A stretch of DNA of 64,000 nt from Anopheles merus (lineage: Eukaryota; Arthropoda; Insecta; Diptera; Culicidae). Below are positions 1 through 11,130 of the stretch, one piece after another (positions within the stretch are counted from its first letter, which is position 1; each line of letters begins with the position of its first letter). The notes beneath the pieces were generated by a model that worked only from the letters and a program-made list of their open reading frames with translations, searched no databases and was not told where the DNA came from. The stretch lies in the NCBI RefSeq assembly GCF_017562075.2, contig NC_054082.1, forward strand, positions 24,564,460 through 24,628,459, given 5' to 3'. The position numbers and the translations under genes were made by a program.

Positions 1-605
1 CACCACCACCACTCGGAACAACAAATCCAACACAAACGCCCACACATGCATCTGGCCATAGGTGTTTTATTGTACTACGAGAAGTGTCGCTCCACTGCCC
101 AGAGTGTGTTCCAAAGATTCGTTTTGTTTCGTCTTTAATTTTTGACTTTCTCAATTCGCCTTCATGTTGCTCCGTTCGTAAGTTGTTCCAGTCCATTCCG
201 AGGCAGGCCGTACTATTGTTTCCGTCGTCGTCCCATCGTTTCGGTACCACGGCAGGTTTCCTCACCCTCTCCCGGTTTCTCGACCTGTTACGTTTCGGTC
301 CGTCTCGGTTCAGTTTCGCTTTCTCGGTTTTTTGGTGTGATAAGTGCGAACCGCCGTTGTTGGCCCAATATACCGTCGAGGACCGTTCCATCCCTTTGGC
401 TTGGGACAGTGCAAAGGGCAACGAGTGGTAGGGTTCTGTTTTTTTCTTTGACTAGCCGACCACACCGGGAGCAGGATAGGATCAGTCCGTCCTATCTGCG
501 CGGTCTATATCGGAGTGTGGGCCCCTTTCCCTCCTTCGTTTCGTCGATCTGGGGGTAGAAAGCAACGAGGGCCGAACTCATTCAAGCAGCACAGAACCCA
601 GCGCA
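1..605 (+). promoter_or_regulatory. Upstream region and 5' leader of Mob1
   Basis: No coding gene is supported here. The stretch directly precedes the Mob1 start codon at 606 and should contain its promoter and 5' UTR. It is rich in short pyrimidine and CGTTTCG-like words and has no clear TATA box. The open frames of 115-138 codons in it resemble nothing I know and look like chance. Confidence 0.4.
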
Positions 606-1786
606 ATGAGCTTCCTGTTGTAAGTATCCGCTAACCCCGTGTCCCGTGGTGAAGAAGATTTCGAGTGCACCTTCGCAGCCCGGGACGGGGGCCCCAAAAA
701 TAACACCAAACACGCCCGCCCCGCAAAACACTAATCGTTTGTCTTCCATTTCCCCTTTCCCGGCAGTCGCTCGAGCAAAACATTCAAACCAAAGAAAAAC
801 ATTCCGGAAGGCACACACCAGTATGACCTTATGAAGCATGCGGCCGCGACGCTCGGGTCGGGCAATTTGCGCAACGCGGTACAGCTTCCCGACGGCGAAG
901 ATCTCAACGAATGGGTGGCAGTCAACAGTAAGTGTGCCGCTGTGTACCCCCCTCTTTCCTTCCTCTTTCCCCCGTTTTCCCGTTAACTTTCCATTGCGCA
1001 CCTGGTATGTATGGTGCGCATGTGGCCGTGTGTGTGTTTACATCCAACCGAGCGCAACCGGGCACGTTTCCGCGGACGTCACGTTCGTCCACTTCCATTG
1101 ATAAGTTGGTGGCAGATAATTTTATCCTCGTGTTGGTACGCGTGTCCGGCCACCGTATCAAACGCCCGTATCGTAGTTGTTCTTGCTTTGCGCCCACCTC
1201 TCAATTGCACGATTTGCTGCTCCCATCCCCCCGCCTCATAACACCGCCACCCAACCCTTACCGTTCCATCGCCTAACGGGACCCAAAATTATGCCTCTGC
1301 GTTCTATTTTTAGCGGTAGACTTCTTTAATCAAATCAACATGCTGTACGGTACAATCACGGAGTTTTGCACCGAGGACACATGCAGCATTATGTCGGCCG
1401 GACCAAAGTACGAGTACCACTGGGCGGACGGGCAGACGGTGAAGAAACCGATCAAGTGCAGCGCGCCCAAATACATCGACTACCTGATGACGTGGGTGCA
1501 GGACCAGCTCGATGATGAGACGCTCTTCCCGTCCAAGATCGGCGTACCGTTTCCGAAGAACTTCATCAACATCGCCAAAACGATCCTGAAGCGGCTGTTT
1601 CGCGTGTACGCGCACATCTACCATCAGCACTTCTCCGAGGTGGTGCGGTTGAGCGAGGAAGCCCATCTGAACACTTCCTTCAAGCACTTCATCTACTTCG
1701 TGCAGGAGTTCAATCTGATCGATCGCCGGGAGCTAGCGCCACTGCAGGATCTTATCGACAAGCTCATCACAAAGGATGGCCGATAA
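606..1786 (+). CDS. mats: MOB kinase activator 1 (Mob1 / Mats)
   Basis: Coding exons are 606-619, 767-927 and 1314-1786 (648 nt, 215 residues plus stop), the usual length of Mob1. The first coding exon has only 14 nt; its GTAAGT donor and the CGGCAG acceptor restore the N-terminus MSFLFRSSKTFKPKKN, followed by IPEGTHQYDLMKHAAATLG, which is near-invariant in Mob1. Exon 3 carries the MOB core with the zinc-binding Cys/His set (EFCTEDTC, then HIYHQH). Known role: Mob1 binds and activates LATS/Warts (NDR) kinases in the Hippo growth-control pathway and acts in mitotic exit. The N-terminus lacks the Gly-Ser that follows MxFLF in fly and human Mob1; this may be natural or reflect a different splice choice. 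An ATTAAA at 2039-2044 is a plausible poly(A) signal. Family identity is nearly certain. Confidence 0.96.
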
Positions 1787-2431
1787 GTGCGACCGAACGC
1801 CCGGCTGTCGGTTTCACACTTACCGGGGGGAGGGTTTGGTAAGATTCATCCAGCGTGATGGTTGCGGGACGATGTGACACACAACACACAACGACTCGCT
1901 CCACTCTACTTCCCCCCCACTCCTATTCTTAGCGGCCTCATCTCTCGTCCTTGCACCGGAAATCCGCGACCCTCTCTCACTAAGCTAATTTATTTCTTTT
2001 ACCGCTACGATGTTCTCGAATGTGTTTTTTTTTTTTAAATTAAAGTACGTTTTACATGTTAAGAGCTTTGTGCCCGTGCCTGGCTTCAACCGGGAGTCCC
2101 TACTCGCTTGCAGATGATAATAATGGAGCAGAGAAAAAAAACGGTAGGGAGCCTAGGCTCCAGCGGCAGAGAGGCGGCAGTGTGGTGTAAACGGGTGGCA
2201 TTTTATGAAAATGTCCTTACAATGTTTGTGTCGTACACGGTCGCAGTCGGGTTCCGCAATCCGCAATTTTGTATATATCGTTGATAGATACCGCCTGTGT
2301 TTCCTTTTTCGGTTTCCTTTCGTTTGATTGATACGCACTGCGAATTTTGTGCAATTGCAATTGTGCAACCCAGCCAGATGATCGTTTCTGTTCGTTTGCT
2401 GCTACAAGAGCAGAGAGAAAGAGAGAGAGAG

Positions 2432-2497
<66 letters not shown>

Positions 2498-3724
2498 GCA
2501 TTGGCAATTTAGTCCCAAGAGTAAATCGAACAAATTTCGCGTGTCCGTGAATGCATTTAGTGGTACTGCTTGATTTGAATTTTACTTCCCCGTACAAAGA
2601 AACAATAATGATCTAGGGAAGAGTATTGGTTTGAAGAGATATGCCTGTCCGTGTGGAGACAATTTAAACCCCGCTTCAGCATTCTGCACGCGAAACAGAA
2701 CAAGCTCGGTACGACAGAAAGACGATTACACTCGACTTTCATCGCCGTTGATACGCTTTTCTGTGAACACGCTCCTTGTTTCTGCTTTGCGGACACTATT
2801 TAAACATCAAAAAAGACAGGGAAAGAGTCTAAATGCAGACACGAACGATGAACGAACGGACGAATAATATGCTAAAAGCAGCGCCAACAATTGACTGATG
2901 ACGATGGAGAGAAATAAACAACAACAAAAAAAAAAAAAAACAATGCACAGGGCAGCAAAGGAAACGGATAGGCTTACAAGGAAACATACAATTAAAGAAA
3001 GTAAGAATTATACTATACAACTCCGTAGCAACAGTAATGTGCCCCAGGAAATGTAAAGAGAGCTGGAAATGGAGCATTTTTAGATTTCAAAGAACGAAAA
3101 AGAACGAAGCTATTCGAGTGAAGCGCGGATGCAGAAACAGGACATGGGGGCTGCGTTTGGCCGATGATTGCAACGTGCGAAACGATGTGAACGCATTAAA
3201 AACAAAAAGGTACGATAACTGTAGATTTCTTTTAATTCGCATGTGTGTGTTTTGTTCCCATCCAGTGGATTAGGCGAAGAAACGATGAGGCAGCGAAAGA
3301 AATGTCCCTCTGCTCTGTTCATGACCCTGGTCAATGGATGGTGATTTCCGCTGGTTGATTGGCATTGTGTACTGGCAGTCATTCGGGTGTGATAAGAAAC
3401 ACCGCCATCCCCTTCCTCATTGAAGCGCGGATGTGTTATCTTGCATGGCATCCCCGAACGGCACACCGATGGTACGATAATGGCAATCGGGGTTGGATTA
3501 TCGTCTCGGTTGAACGTCAATCAATCTTTCGTGGCCGGCACAAAAACAACATCTGCTTTAGCTGTGTTCACACTAAAATGTGCTTAAAAATTGTATTCTA
3601 AAAGTCATTTAGACATGCTTACACATCTATTCCGCGTAGCCCCGGAAACCTTATTCCAATAGGATATGATTCATTCAAAGTAGCGCTGCTCATCATTCCC
3701 CCCCCCCACCCCCTCACCTCATCC
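1787..3724. other. Mob1 3' UTR and convergent intergenic DNA
   Basis: No coding gene is supported. The first part is the Mob1 3' UTR, with possible poly(A) signal ATTAAA at 2039-2044. The rest is AT-rich, contains one GA microsatellite and an A-rich stretch near 2924-2940, and ends at the stop codon of the minus-strand CRAL-TRIO gene. A longer Mob1 3' UTR cannot be excluded. Confidence 0.5.
2436..2494. repeat. (GA)n microsatellite
   Basis: About 59 bp of uninterrupted GA dinucleotide, preceded by imperfect GA copies from about 2411. It lies in the Mob1 3' flank. The Glu-Arg or Leu-Ser open frames across it are translation artefacts of the repeat. Confidence 0.97.
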
Positions 3725-4803
3725 CTATAAGTGGAACACGTTCTCTTCCATTTTGGCATAGAACGACGCATTGTCCTGTACCATTTGCTTCCAGTGCTCG
3801 GAAAGCTCGTAATAGCTCTCTCCATTACCGCCCAGCTCGAGCGGCAATGTGATCGACTGCTCCAGCGACGAACCCTTGCGTGATATGGTGACGCGTTCGC
3901 GCATCTTCGCGCTCATGAAACTCCTGCAACGGGAACGAAAGGAGATTAGTTGACCGTGTTCCGGGCAAAGCTCCCGGTTCGCATGCTACCTACCTAAACA
4001 CATTCAGCACAATGTTCACGTGCACAGGTACGTTAACGAACTCGAGCAGCTTCGGTTTGCAGGGGTAGTTCTCCCAGCTTTCGACGGATCTAACGGAAAT
4101 GAGTCATTCGCACATCCAACCAGTCAGTATTACACCAAGAATGGGCATTATCTCCCCGTACTCACTTTTTAATCATGGACGGCGTTAGCTGCAGTGCGTG
4201 GCCAAGCGTGACGCCCTGCATATCGAATATGGCCACCACCCCGTGCACGGAAACCGTCTCGTCCAGGTGCATCAGCAGATCCAGTATCATCTTGTCCACC
4301 TTGAACACATCGTCCTGCTTGTGCTTCTCGGGATCGTGTGCGGCGGTGCGGATGACCACCACCTGCCGGTTCAGTGCGTCCTTCTGGTGCAGCGGCAAAA
4401 ACACCCCAATGTCCAGCAGCTCCTGTATCTCGGGCCGAAACGGATCCCGGTCTTTGAACCATTCCGTGAGCTTCTCTCTGTTGTTTAGAAACCTGCGGCC
4501 GGGTGGGAGAGACAAAACAAAAAAATACACCAACACGTCACGCTTTATCACACGATTGGCACACCAGAAGGTTCCACGCGATAATATTTACGTCATTAGC
4601 TTCCGCTTGGCTTTGTCCAGGTCGTACTTGGTCGTACGCAGGAAGTACAGTATCAACCGCGAGCCCTCGGGGATGACCAGATCGGGCCGCTCGTCGAGCA
4701 GCCACCGCGTCACGGTGGCAATGCTGGTCGTCCGCAGTTCGGCCGTCTCTTCCACACCGTTTCCAACCATCACCACCGGTCCCTGGTCGGTCGTCGTCTT
4801 CAT
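3725..4803 (-). CDS. CRAL-TRIO domain lipid-transfer protein (alpha-TTP/clavesin-like)
   Basis: Four exons on the minus strand: 4803-4592, 4492-4166, 4089-3994 and 3923-3725 (834 nt, 277 residues plus stop). All junctions have GT donors and AG acceptors and keep frame. The N-terminal third (about residues 20-75, ending KYDLDKAKRKL) resembles the CRAL-TRIO N-terminal helical domain with its LRTTKYDLDKA pattern. Exon 2 carries the Sec14-like lipid pocket, including GVVAIFDMQGVTLGHALQ, and exons 3-4 complete it (NVPVHVNIVLNVFRSFMSAKMRERV). The family carries small hydrophobic ligands such as tocopherol, retinal or phosphoinositides between membranes; the ligand here is unknown. Insects have many paralogues, so I give no gene name. 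The protein is cytosolic by prediction, with no signal peptide. It is divergent from the ZFYVE19-like gene at 5733. Confidence 0.9.
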
Positions 4804-5732
4804 GGTTGGAGCTCCTGTTTCCCCCCTCTCCTCCTCACCACTTTCCGAAACGGGTCACTTGCAGCTAGTAGGCGCTCCGTGCTGTACGCTTCTTCAAGCG
4901 CGAACGCAAGAGGGTTCACTGCGGCAGCGCGCTGTCGGCGTTCTAATCGGCGAGCACGCTGTGTTAAAAGCGGTCACGCTGCTGGCCTGCTGGCGCACAG
5001 AACGATCTAGGTGTATCGGTGGTAATTTGATAACGCTTCGCCACGGAATGATAACGAACGCTGGAAGTGCGGGAAGTGAGTGTGAGTGTTGCAACAAACC
5101 TCAATTAATAATGACAGTGTAAAGTCTCGCGCACACAGGACGGGCGGAGGAGTGTGTTTCCAGTGCAGCACAATGAGTTAATTGTTATCTCACCTCCTTT
5201 CCTTCCGTTACCTTCCCCTCTCTCTCCCCTTGCCGGACCGGTGGAAGGTTGTAATGCTCCCGGCTAGGCGACGACGCTGATCTCCGACAGTCACGCTGCT
5301 TTCCGTGCTACTGCGATTCCATCAGGGCAGCATGTTTTTGTTGCCTGCGTACTACGCAAGTCCCTCACTCATTCCCCCCCCCTCCTCCTGTTCGCGAATG
5401 CAGCACGGTTCTCTAGTCAGCTGTTTGACGTTTTGTTTACACTGGCGGGCGTAACGGTGTGTGTGCGTGTGTGCCCGTGCGAGCATACACTGTCAAAACA
5501 AAACAAAGCGCTGCTGATCGGCTGCGGAAGGTCGTCTTTTCTTTTCCTTGAATTAAAACAGTTATTTTTTTTAAGTACGCCAGTGGAAAAGATTGAAAAC
5601 TGTAAAGGGAACAATACAATTATAAAATATTGCAGATAAAATAGACAAAGACGGAAGAAAATCCCTAGTGAGTCATCGTGTTCCGTCGGTCGCGGTGTGA
5701 CTCAGCGCGCTCCCCGCGGAACAGCAACAGGA
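4804..5732. promoter_or_regulatory. Divergent promoter region, CRAL-TRIO gene and ZFYVE19-like gene
   Basis: This 929-bp interval separates two start codons that point away from each other, so it should hold both promoters and 5' UTRs. It contains a short GT-rich run near 5455-5475 and a C-rich stretch near 5371-5380. No TATA box is evident and no coding exon can be supported. Confidence 0.5.
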
Positions 5733-6775
5733 ATGGCCTGCACTATCTGCGCCAAATCGTTTGGATTTTTCAACAAAGAGGTAACCCGTATTGTACTTTG
5801 ATGTGCTGAATGGAAAAATGTGGAATAAATGCATTTTTTGTACCGTTTCAGCACGGCTGTCCGGTGTGCAAGTTTTCGTTCTGCTCGGGCTGCCTCAAGT
5901 ACAAGCTGGTGCGCGATGGCAAGAAGCTGAACGTTTGTTTGCGCTGTTCAGCGCTTGCGACTGTGAGTGTGAATGAGGCTCCCAAAAAGAAGGCAACAGT
6001 TGCCCCGAACCATCCAACGCCCAACGATGACGCAGTACTGGCGCAGGGCTCGAAAGAGCCGCCAACGGAACCGGATGGAGATGAGCTAATACGTAGCAAG
6101 CTGCAGGCACTGAAGGCAATCGATTTGGGCGAGGCAGTCGCACCGAAGGAAGGAGAACCGAGCGATAATACAGATATAGAAAAGCGTTTGGCAGCGTTAA
6201 AGGGAGTTGAGTATAAGGATTACAAGGATGCGTCGCATCGGTTCATGGCGCCGGACAATCGGACGGAGGAACAGAAGGTGCAGGACCTGCTGGGCCAGTT
6301 CGTTGAGGAAACCAAGCTAATAAGCGTGATGGACGACAAGCGTACCGAGCAGGATGAGGAAATAGCGAAGCGATTGCAAGCATTGAAGCAATTTCCAACA
6401 GCAGGTGATGGAACAGAGGCGACTGCGAGCGGCAACTCTAAAGGAACGACACTCCCGGACAGTGACTCGGACGAAGGCCTGACGGATGAGGAGTTGGCAC
6501 GAAAGTTAGCCCAACGGTACGCCGAGGAGGGTAGGCTGGAGGCAAAACTGAACCTGGAAAGTGAGCTGGAGGAGATTACACCAACCCCGTCTTCGAACGT
6601 TGAGGAAGAGCTGCCTTGGTGTACGATCTGCAACGAGGATGCAGTCCTACGGTGTCGAGGATGTGATAACGATCTGTACTGCAGGGCGTGCTACAAAGAG
6701 TTCCACTACGACGAAGATCCGCCGGAGCATCCAACGGTACCGTTCAAGGGCGGAAAAGGGCCAACACGTGTTTAA
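5733..6775 (+). CDS. Zfyve19: FYVE-type zinc finger protein, ZFYVE19/ANCHR-like abscission checkpoint regulator
   Basis: Exons 5733-5780 (48 nt) and 5852-6775 (924 nt) give 323 residues. The N-terminus has a small FYVE-like zinc finger: CTIC at residues 3-6, then CPVC, CSGC and CLRC Cys pairs within the first 50 residues. It lacks the WxxD and RHHCR signatures of canonical PI3P-binding FYVE domains. The middle is acidic and helical, with repeated (K/R)LxALK motifs (SKLQALK, KRLAALK, KRLQALK) near residues 110-210. The C-terminus has a B-box-like finger (WCTICNEDAVLRCRGC, YCRACYKEFH, ending DPPEHPTVPFK). This order matches ZFYVE19/ANCHR, which in human cells works with CHMP4C and VPS4 at the midbody to delay abscission (NoCut checkpoint). 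The domain order is seen directly; function is inferred from the family. Confidence 0.87.
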
Positions 6776-6840
6776 CACGTTTTTTGTTCGAATTTGCGAT
6801 ACCAAACGACAGCCGGCTGAATAGGTCTTCTACGGGTAAG

Positions 6841-6846
6841 TTTATT
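6841..6846 (-). terminator. Poly(A) signal AATAAA, probable end of NOP56
   Basis: AATAAA on the minus strand, about 300 bp downstream of the NOP56 stop codon and only 66 bp past the stop of the convergent ZFYVE19-like gene. If used, the two transcripts overlap at their 3' ends. Confidence 0.45.
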
Positions 6847-7139
6847 CCGATACATAATTGTACGAAGACTCTAGTTACATGTTACGAAAAAATAGAAAAA
6901 AAGTATGCTTTTTGTGGAAAAATAACTGAAATACGTTTGCAGAAGAAAGAGTGTACGAGGACTGGAGCTCCGTACTCTTCCCTGAGGGGGCGCCTCCCTA
7001 AGCTATGGCGTTTAACTCAACGCTTCCCTATTCCTTATGCTGCGAGTGCCTTACAAATGCCTCACACACTACACACACACTCATACACAAACTTATTGTA
7101 CCTTAATGTCGATTACTTATGTCCGCTCCCTTCCCCTGC

Positions 7140-8772
7140 TCATGCTTCAACGGCCGATTGCCGGTTTTTGTTTTTCTTCTTTTTCTTCTTCTCACCATTC
7201 GTAACGTTCATCGAATCGTCAAGGACGGCGGAAGTATTGACCTGCATCATCGACTCTTCGGCGTCCCCCCCGTTGGTATCGTCCAGCGCCGCCGCCTTCT
7301 TCTTCTTCTTCTTGGCCGATCCGTTCACCGCGGCCTCCCCATTGCCGTTCGTTTCCTCTGCCTTGCGCTTTTTCTTCTTGCCTCCCGTTTCCGCCTGCTT
7401 GCTGGCCAGCTGGATCGCTTCCTTCATCACGTCCAGGTTCTTGCGGGGCGTTTCCCCCTGCTCGTAGAACTTCAGCCGCTCCTCGACCTGGCCCTTCAGC
7501 GCCTCGCCGAACACGGTCGATGGCGTTTCGGCGAAGCAATCGATACGCGACGCGATCGTACACTTGTTCGCCAGGAAGCGGGAAATGCGCCCCTTGTTCT
7601 TTGCGTTCGCTCGGCCGATGAAGGACGAGTTAAACAGCAAGCCGTACTTCGGTGTGTTGGATTTGGTCTTGAGCGCGCGGAACAGGGCCTTTTCGGCGCC
7701 GAGAATCTGTACGGTCGAGGCGGGGAACTTGGCCAGATTGGTCAGGCTGCCGGCCTTGGAGATGAGCCGAGCGCCGACCTGGTCGCCGATCAGGGCCTGC
7801 AGGTTCGGCGCCACGCTGTTCATCTTCGAGTGGAGATAGTTGGCCAGCTGCTGGCGGTAGTCGGACAGCTTGATCACCCGCTTGGCGAACATCTCGATGT
7901 TGATCAGGTCGACCACGGAAATGTCCATGCCCATCGACATCTTGCCGGCGTCCAGCACGGCTTTAGCCTTTTCCGAGTCCATCATCAGCTCCTCTAGCTC
8001 CTCGAGACGGTCGTCTGTGAGCGACTTGCGATCCTTGATAAAGTGCGCCACCTTAGCGAACATGTAGTTGTCCGGCACGATCTTGACCAGCTCCGGGAAG
8101 TGGTACGAGTACCACTCGCGGATACGCATCGAGAACGTGTTCACGTCCTTGTCGAGCTGGTCGAGCAGCGCGATCGACTGGATGATCATATTGTCCGACC
8201 GGTGCACGTTGAACTTCACCTTACAGCGCGAGTAGCTGTGACCCAAGCCCAGCTGGGCCACCGCAGCCGACTGGTCGGTGAAGCCCTTCACCATGCCGGC
8301 AAAGTGGAACCGGATGCCGCGCAGTATCTCCGGCACGGCACCGATGTGCGAGCACTGCACCTCCAGCGCTTCGGCAATTGCGGCACCGAGCTTCGCATCG
8401 CTCACGCCGAGCGTCACCTGCTTCTTCTTGCTCGACTTCGGCAGCGTGGTGTCGAGGAAGCCTGACAGATCGTCCGGCACGAGACCTTCGGAGATGGCAT
8501 TCACGTTGTTCAGCGCAGCGACGGCCGTCTTGAACGGATGGAAGCCCACCAGCTTGACGATCGCGTTGAACCGGGACAGGTCGAGGATCGATGCCTCCAC
8601 CTGCGGCAACAGCATGCCGATCTCCTCGAATTCCTTCACGCTGAACAGCCCATAGCCAGCCGCGTGCTCGTACAACACATACAGAGCCTATCGTACGGGG
8701 ATGGTGAAGCAAACGGTGGAGCCGAACATTAATATAACGCGCACAAACGAAGCAACTAAAGTTACCTACCAT
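7140..8772 (-). CDS. Nop56: NOP56, box C/D snoRNP core protein
   Basis: Exon 1 is only the start codon (8772-8770), with a GT donor directly after ATG; exon 2 is 8687-7140. Together they encode 516 residues beginning MALYVLYEHAAGYGLFSVKE, the expected NOP56 start. In order: NOP5/NOP56 N-terminal domain, coiled coil, then the Nop RNP-binding domain (from about residue 170 to 400, with LGLGHSYSR and KAGSLTNLAKFPASTVQILGAEKALFRALK, and KYGLLFNSSFIGRA). The C-terminal tail of about 90 residues is Lys-rich with several KKKK blocks, as in other eukaryotic NOP56 proteins. Known role: with NOP58, fibrillarin and 15.5K it forms the box C/D snoRNP that guides rRNA 2'-O-methylation in the nucleolus. The start-codon-only exon is inferred from frame: no other nearby donor/acceptor pair keeps the NOP56 reading. 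Confidence 0.95.
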
Positions 8773-9821
8773 CTTTTCACCTTTCTACAACCAGTATGAA
8801 CAAAAACAACAATTATTTTCTTGTTTAATCGTCCAAAGATACAGAATCCATTCCACCTGCGCCAAGCGGGGTGGTCAAAAAAGAAAACAACACGCGGGGT
8901 TCACTGTTTGACAGCAACCGGAAGTTTAACTATGGCGCTGTTCGTGCGGCTGACAGCTTTGCGAAGAGACAGTGGGCGACGGCTGCAGGGTTTGAGGGCA
9001 CTTCTGTTAAATTATTTAAATTGACCGTTTGTCACACGCGATTGTTCTATTCTGCTATGGGTAAATCAATAAGGTAGCGATAATCGCTATTGCGGGGGTC
9101 CGGGCGTGCGTACTGAAAAATCAAAATTGTTTGATTCTGAAGCATACGGTTTCAAACTGTCCCTTGCTGTGAGTGTCAAATTCTATACATTTTCGGAAAA
9201 CGCACGCACGTCCGCATCAGTGACTACCTAATCGCTGCCTAAGACACTGAAAGCCAAGATCACTTCACCAGTGGGCCGACAACGGTTGTTGTGCCAAAGA
9301 AGAATAAGAAGAAGACGACAAAAGATCTATGAAACCTTTTTACAGTTCACTGAGCAATGCTCTGGTTAATCATATTGAAAAAAAAAAACAGATTCGGTGG
9401 TTTTCGATTGACTCATCCTCTGAGTAGCTTCTCAATTTTACATTCTGAATGAATTGATAAAATTGGTCTTTTTGGTATTTTAGTTATTCTCTTAGTTTAT
9501 TTGCCATTTAAAGAAATCATAGCTCGGAAAACATTGAAAGCAAAATCACAAAAAGGGAAATTCAAGTGAAATCCACCTGTTCCGAAATGTTTCTCATCCA
9601 TGATTTCTCATGTTCGAATTCTCACATCCACTTCTCACGAACCGCGACAGCAGCATGAGAGTAGAAAACACCCTTACCAAAACGTCACTTGATTGTTTAC
9701 GAAAATTTCTAGAAAAAAACAAAGCTGCAAAACCAATTCCTTCTCTCTGTGTGGAAAATTTTGTAAAGCATTTCGTGCACTTCAACTAAACGCAATATAC
9801 AAACTGTGAACCAAATAAGCG
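8773..9821. promoter_or_regulatory. Divergent NOP56 / FAM50 upstream region
   Basis: This 1.05-kb interval separates two divergent start codons. The part next to NOP56 should hold its 5' UTR and promoter. The centre is AT-rich, with a truncated SINE at 9241-9320. The part before 9822 should be the FAM50 leader. I see no convincing coding exon. Confidence 0.45.
9241..9320 (+). mobile_element. SINE200-like 3' fragment
   Basis: About 80 bp match the 3' end of the full SINE at 50938-51145: CACTGAAAGCCAAG, then CAGTGGG, then CGACAACGGTTGTTGTGCC, then an AAGAAGAAT-like tail. Relative to the full copy it lacks about 15 bp (the TACTGGCAGGCC segment) and the whole tRNA-like 5' half. It is a 5'-truncated or decayed insertion in the NOP56-FAM50 promoter interval. 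Confidence 0.85.
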
Positions 9822-10961
9822 ATGGCGTACTACAAGGGAGCCGCCTCGGAAGGGGGCCGTGCGGCCCAGCTCATGAAGCGGCGCGAGCTAGCCCAGCAGG
9901 AGGTGGAGTTTCGCAAGAAGAAAATCGAGGAGGACCTGAAAGTGAGCAACATCGAGAACAAATTCGCCGCCCATTACGATGCGGTGGAGCAGCAGCTCAA
10001 AAGCTCCACCATCGGGTTGGTCACCCTGGACGAGATGAAGGCCAAGCAGGAGGACATTGTGCGGGAGCGGGAGAAAAAGCTGGCCCAAAAGAAGGAGGAA
10101 AAGGACAAGGAAAAGCTGAAGGCACTGGAAGCGAAGCTGGCGGAAAAGGATCGCCAGAAGCGACAGATACAGGCACTGTCCTTTGATCCGGACGATGAAC
10201 CCGATGGGGATGATGATAATGATGGGGATGAGGGGTCGGGGAAGGAATCAGAAAAGGAGGATGTCAAGGAGGAGCTGACCGTTGTTAAGCGGTCCTGGAA
10301 GGAGCAGGTACCGAGCGGGGTGAAGAAGATTCGTAAAAACCCGGACGTCGATACGTCGTTTCTGCCGGACCGGGAGCGTGAAGAGCGGGACAATCGTTTG
10401 CGCGAGGAACTGCGCCAGGAATGGGCGATGAAGCAGGCGACACTGAAGGACCAGGAAATCACGATCACGTTCAGTTACTGGGACGGTTCCGGGCATCGTA
10501 AATCGGTCGCAATGAAGAAAGGTAGGGACTTACCAAGAGACTTACGAATCAAATACTAACGGGCTTCATTATCCTTATTTGCAGGCAATTCCATTTACCA
10601 GTTCCTGCAAAAATGTCTCGAAATGCTGCGGAAGGACTTTAGCGAGCTGAAAACGGTGATGGCCGACCAGCTGATGTACGTGAAGGAGGATTTGATTTTG
10701 CCGCACCACTACACGTTCTACGACTTTATCGTGACGAAGGCTCGCGGAAAGAGTGGACCGCTGTTCAACTTCGACGTGTACGACGATATCCGCATGATAA
10801 GCGACGCTTCGGTCGAGAAGGAAGACTCCCATGCGGGCAAGGTGCTGCTCCGGTCGTGGTACGAACGTAACAAGCACATCTTTCCCGCTTCCCGCTGGGA
10901 ACCGTACGATCCGACGAAGGTTTACGACAAGTACACGATTAAGGACAAAAGTAAGAAGTAA
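9822..10961 (+). CDS. FAM50/XAP5 family nuclear protein
   Basis: Exons 9822-10521 and 10585-10961 encode 358 residues, close to the length of FAM50A/B. The N-terminus MAYYKGAASEGGRAAQLMKR and the charged coiled-coil (about residues 20-125) match the family. An acidic linker follows (about 125-150, DPDDEPDGDDDNDGDEG). The C-terminal XAP5 domain follows and is strongly conserved (DREITITFSYWDGSGHR-type block near 215-230, then IYQFLQKCLEMLRKDFSELK, and YDFIVTKARGKSGPLFNFDVYDD). The 63-bp intron splits a Gly codon. FAM50A has been linked to the spliceosome in vertebrates, and XAP5 homologues to transcription or chromatin; the exact role in insects is unknown. It is convergent with the proteasome gene, with stop codons 169 bp apart. 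Confidence 0.94.
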
Positions 10962-11056
10962 TTTAAGAGATTTTTACCATTATTAGAAGAAAGGTTTTAA
11001 TGAAAACTGCCTCCGAAGTGGCGAAGACGTTTGTTTTGGGGACAAAATTCATTAGC

Positions 11057-11062
11057 TTTATT
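11057..11062 (-). terminator. Poly(A) signal AATAAA for Rpn7/PSMD6
   Basis: AATAAA on the minus strand, about 70 bp beyond the Rpn7 stop codon and about 95 bp beyond the stop of the convergent FAM50 gene. It is well placed for Rpn7. The FAM50 side has no equally clear signal in the 170-bp gap. Confidence 0.65.
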
Positions 11063-11130
11063 TTACGCACGTTCCGAAAATACAAAATTAAGCGACCAAC
11101 CTCAACTCGCAAACCCGGCCCTCCAAAGGC

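Noticed and set aside
2297..2550. Arg/Glu repeat protein
   Set aside because: Translation of the GA microsatellite in the Mob1 3' flank.
7119..7997. 292-codon open frame on the plus strand across NOP56
   Set aside because: Antisense shadow of the NOP56 coding exon; composition follows from the codon bias of the real gene.
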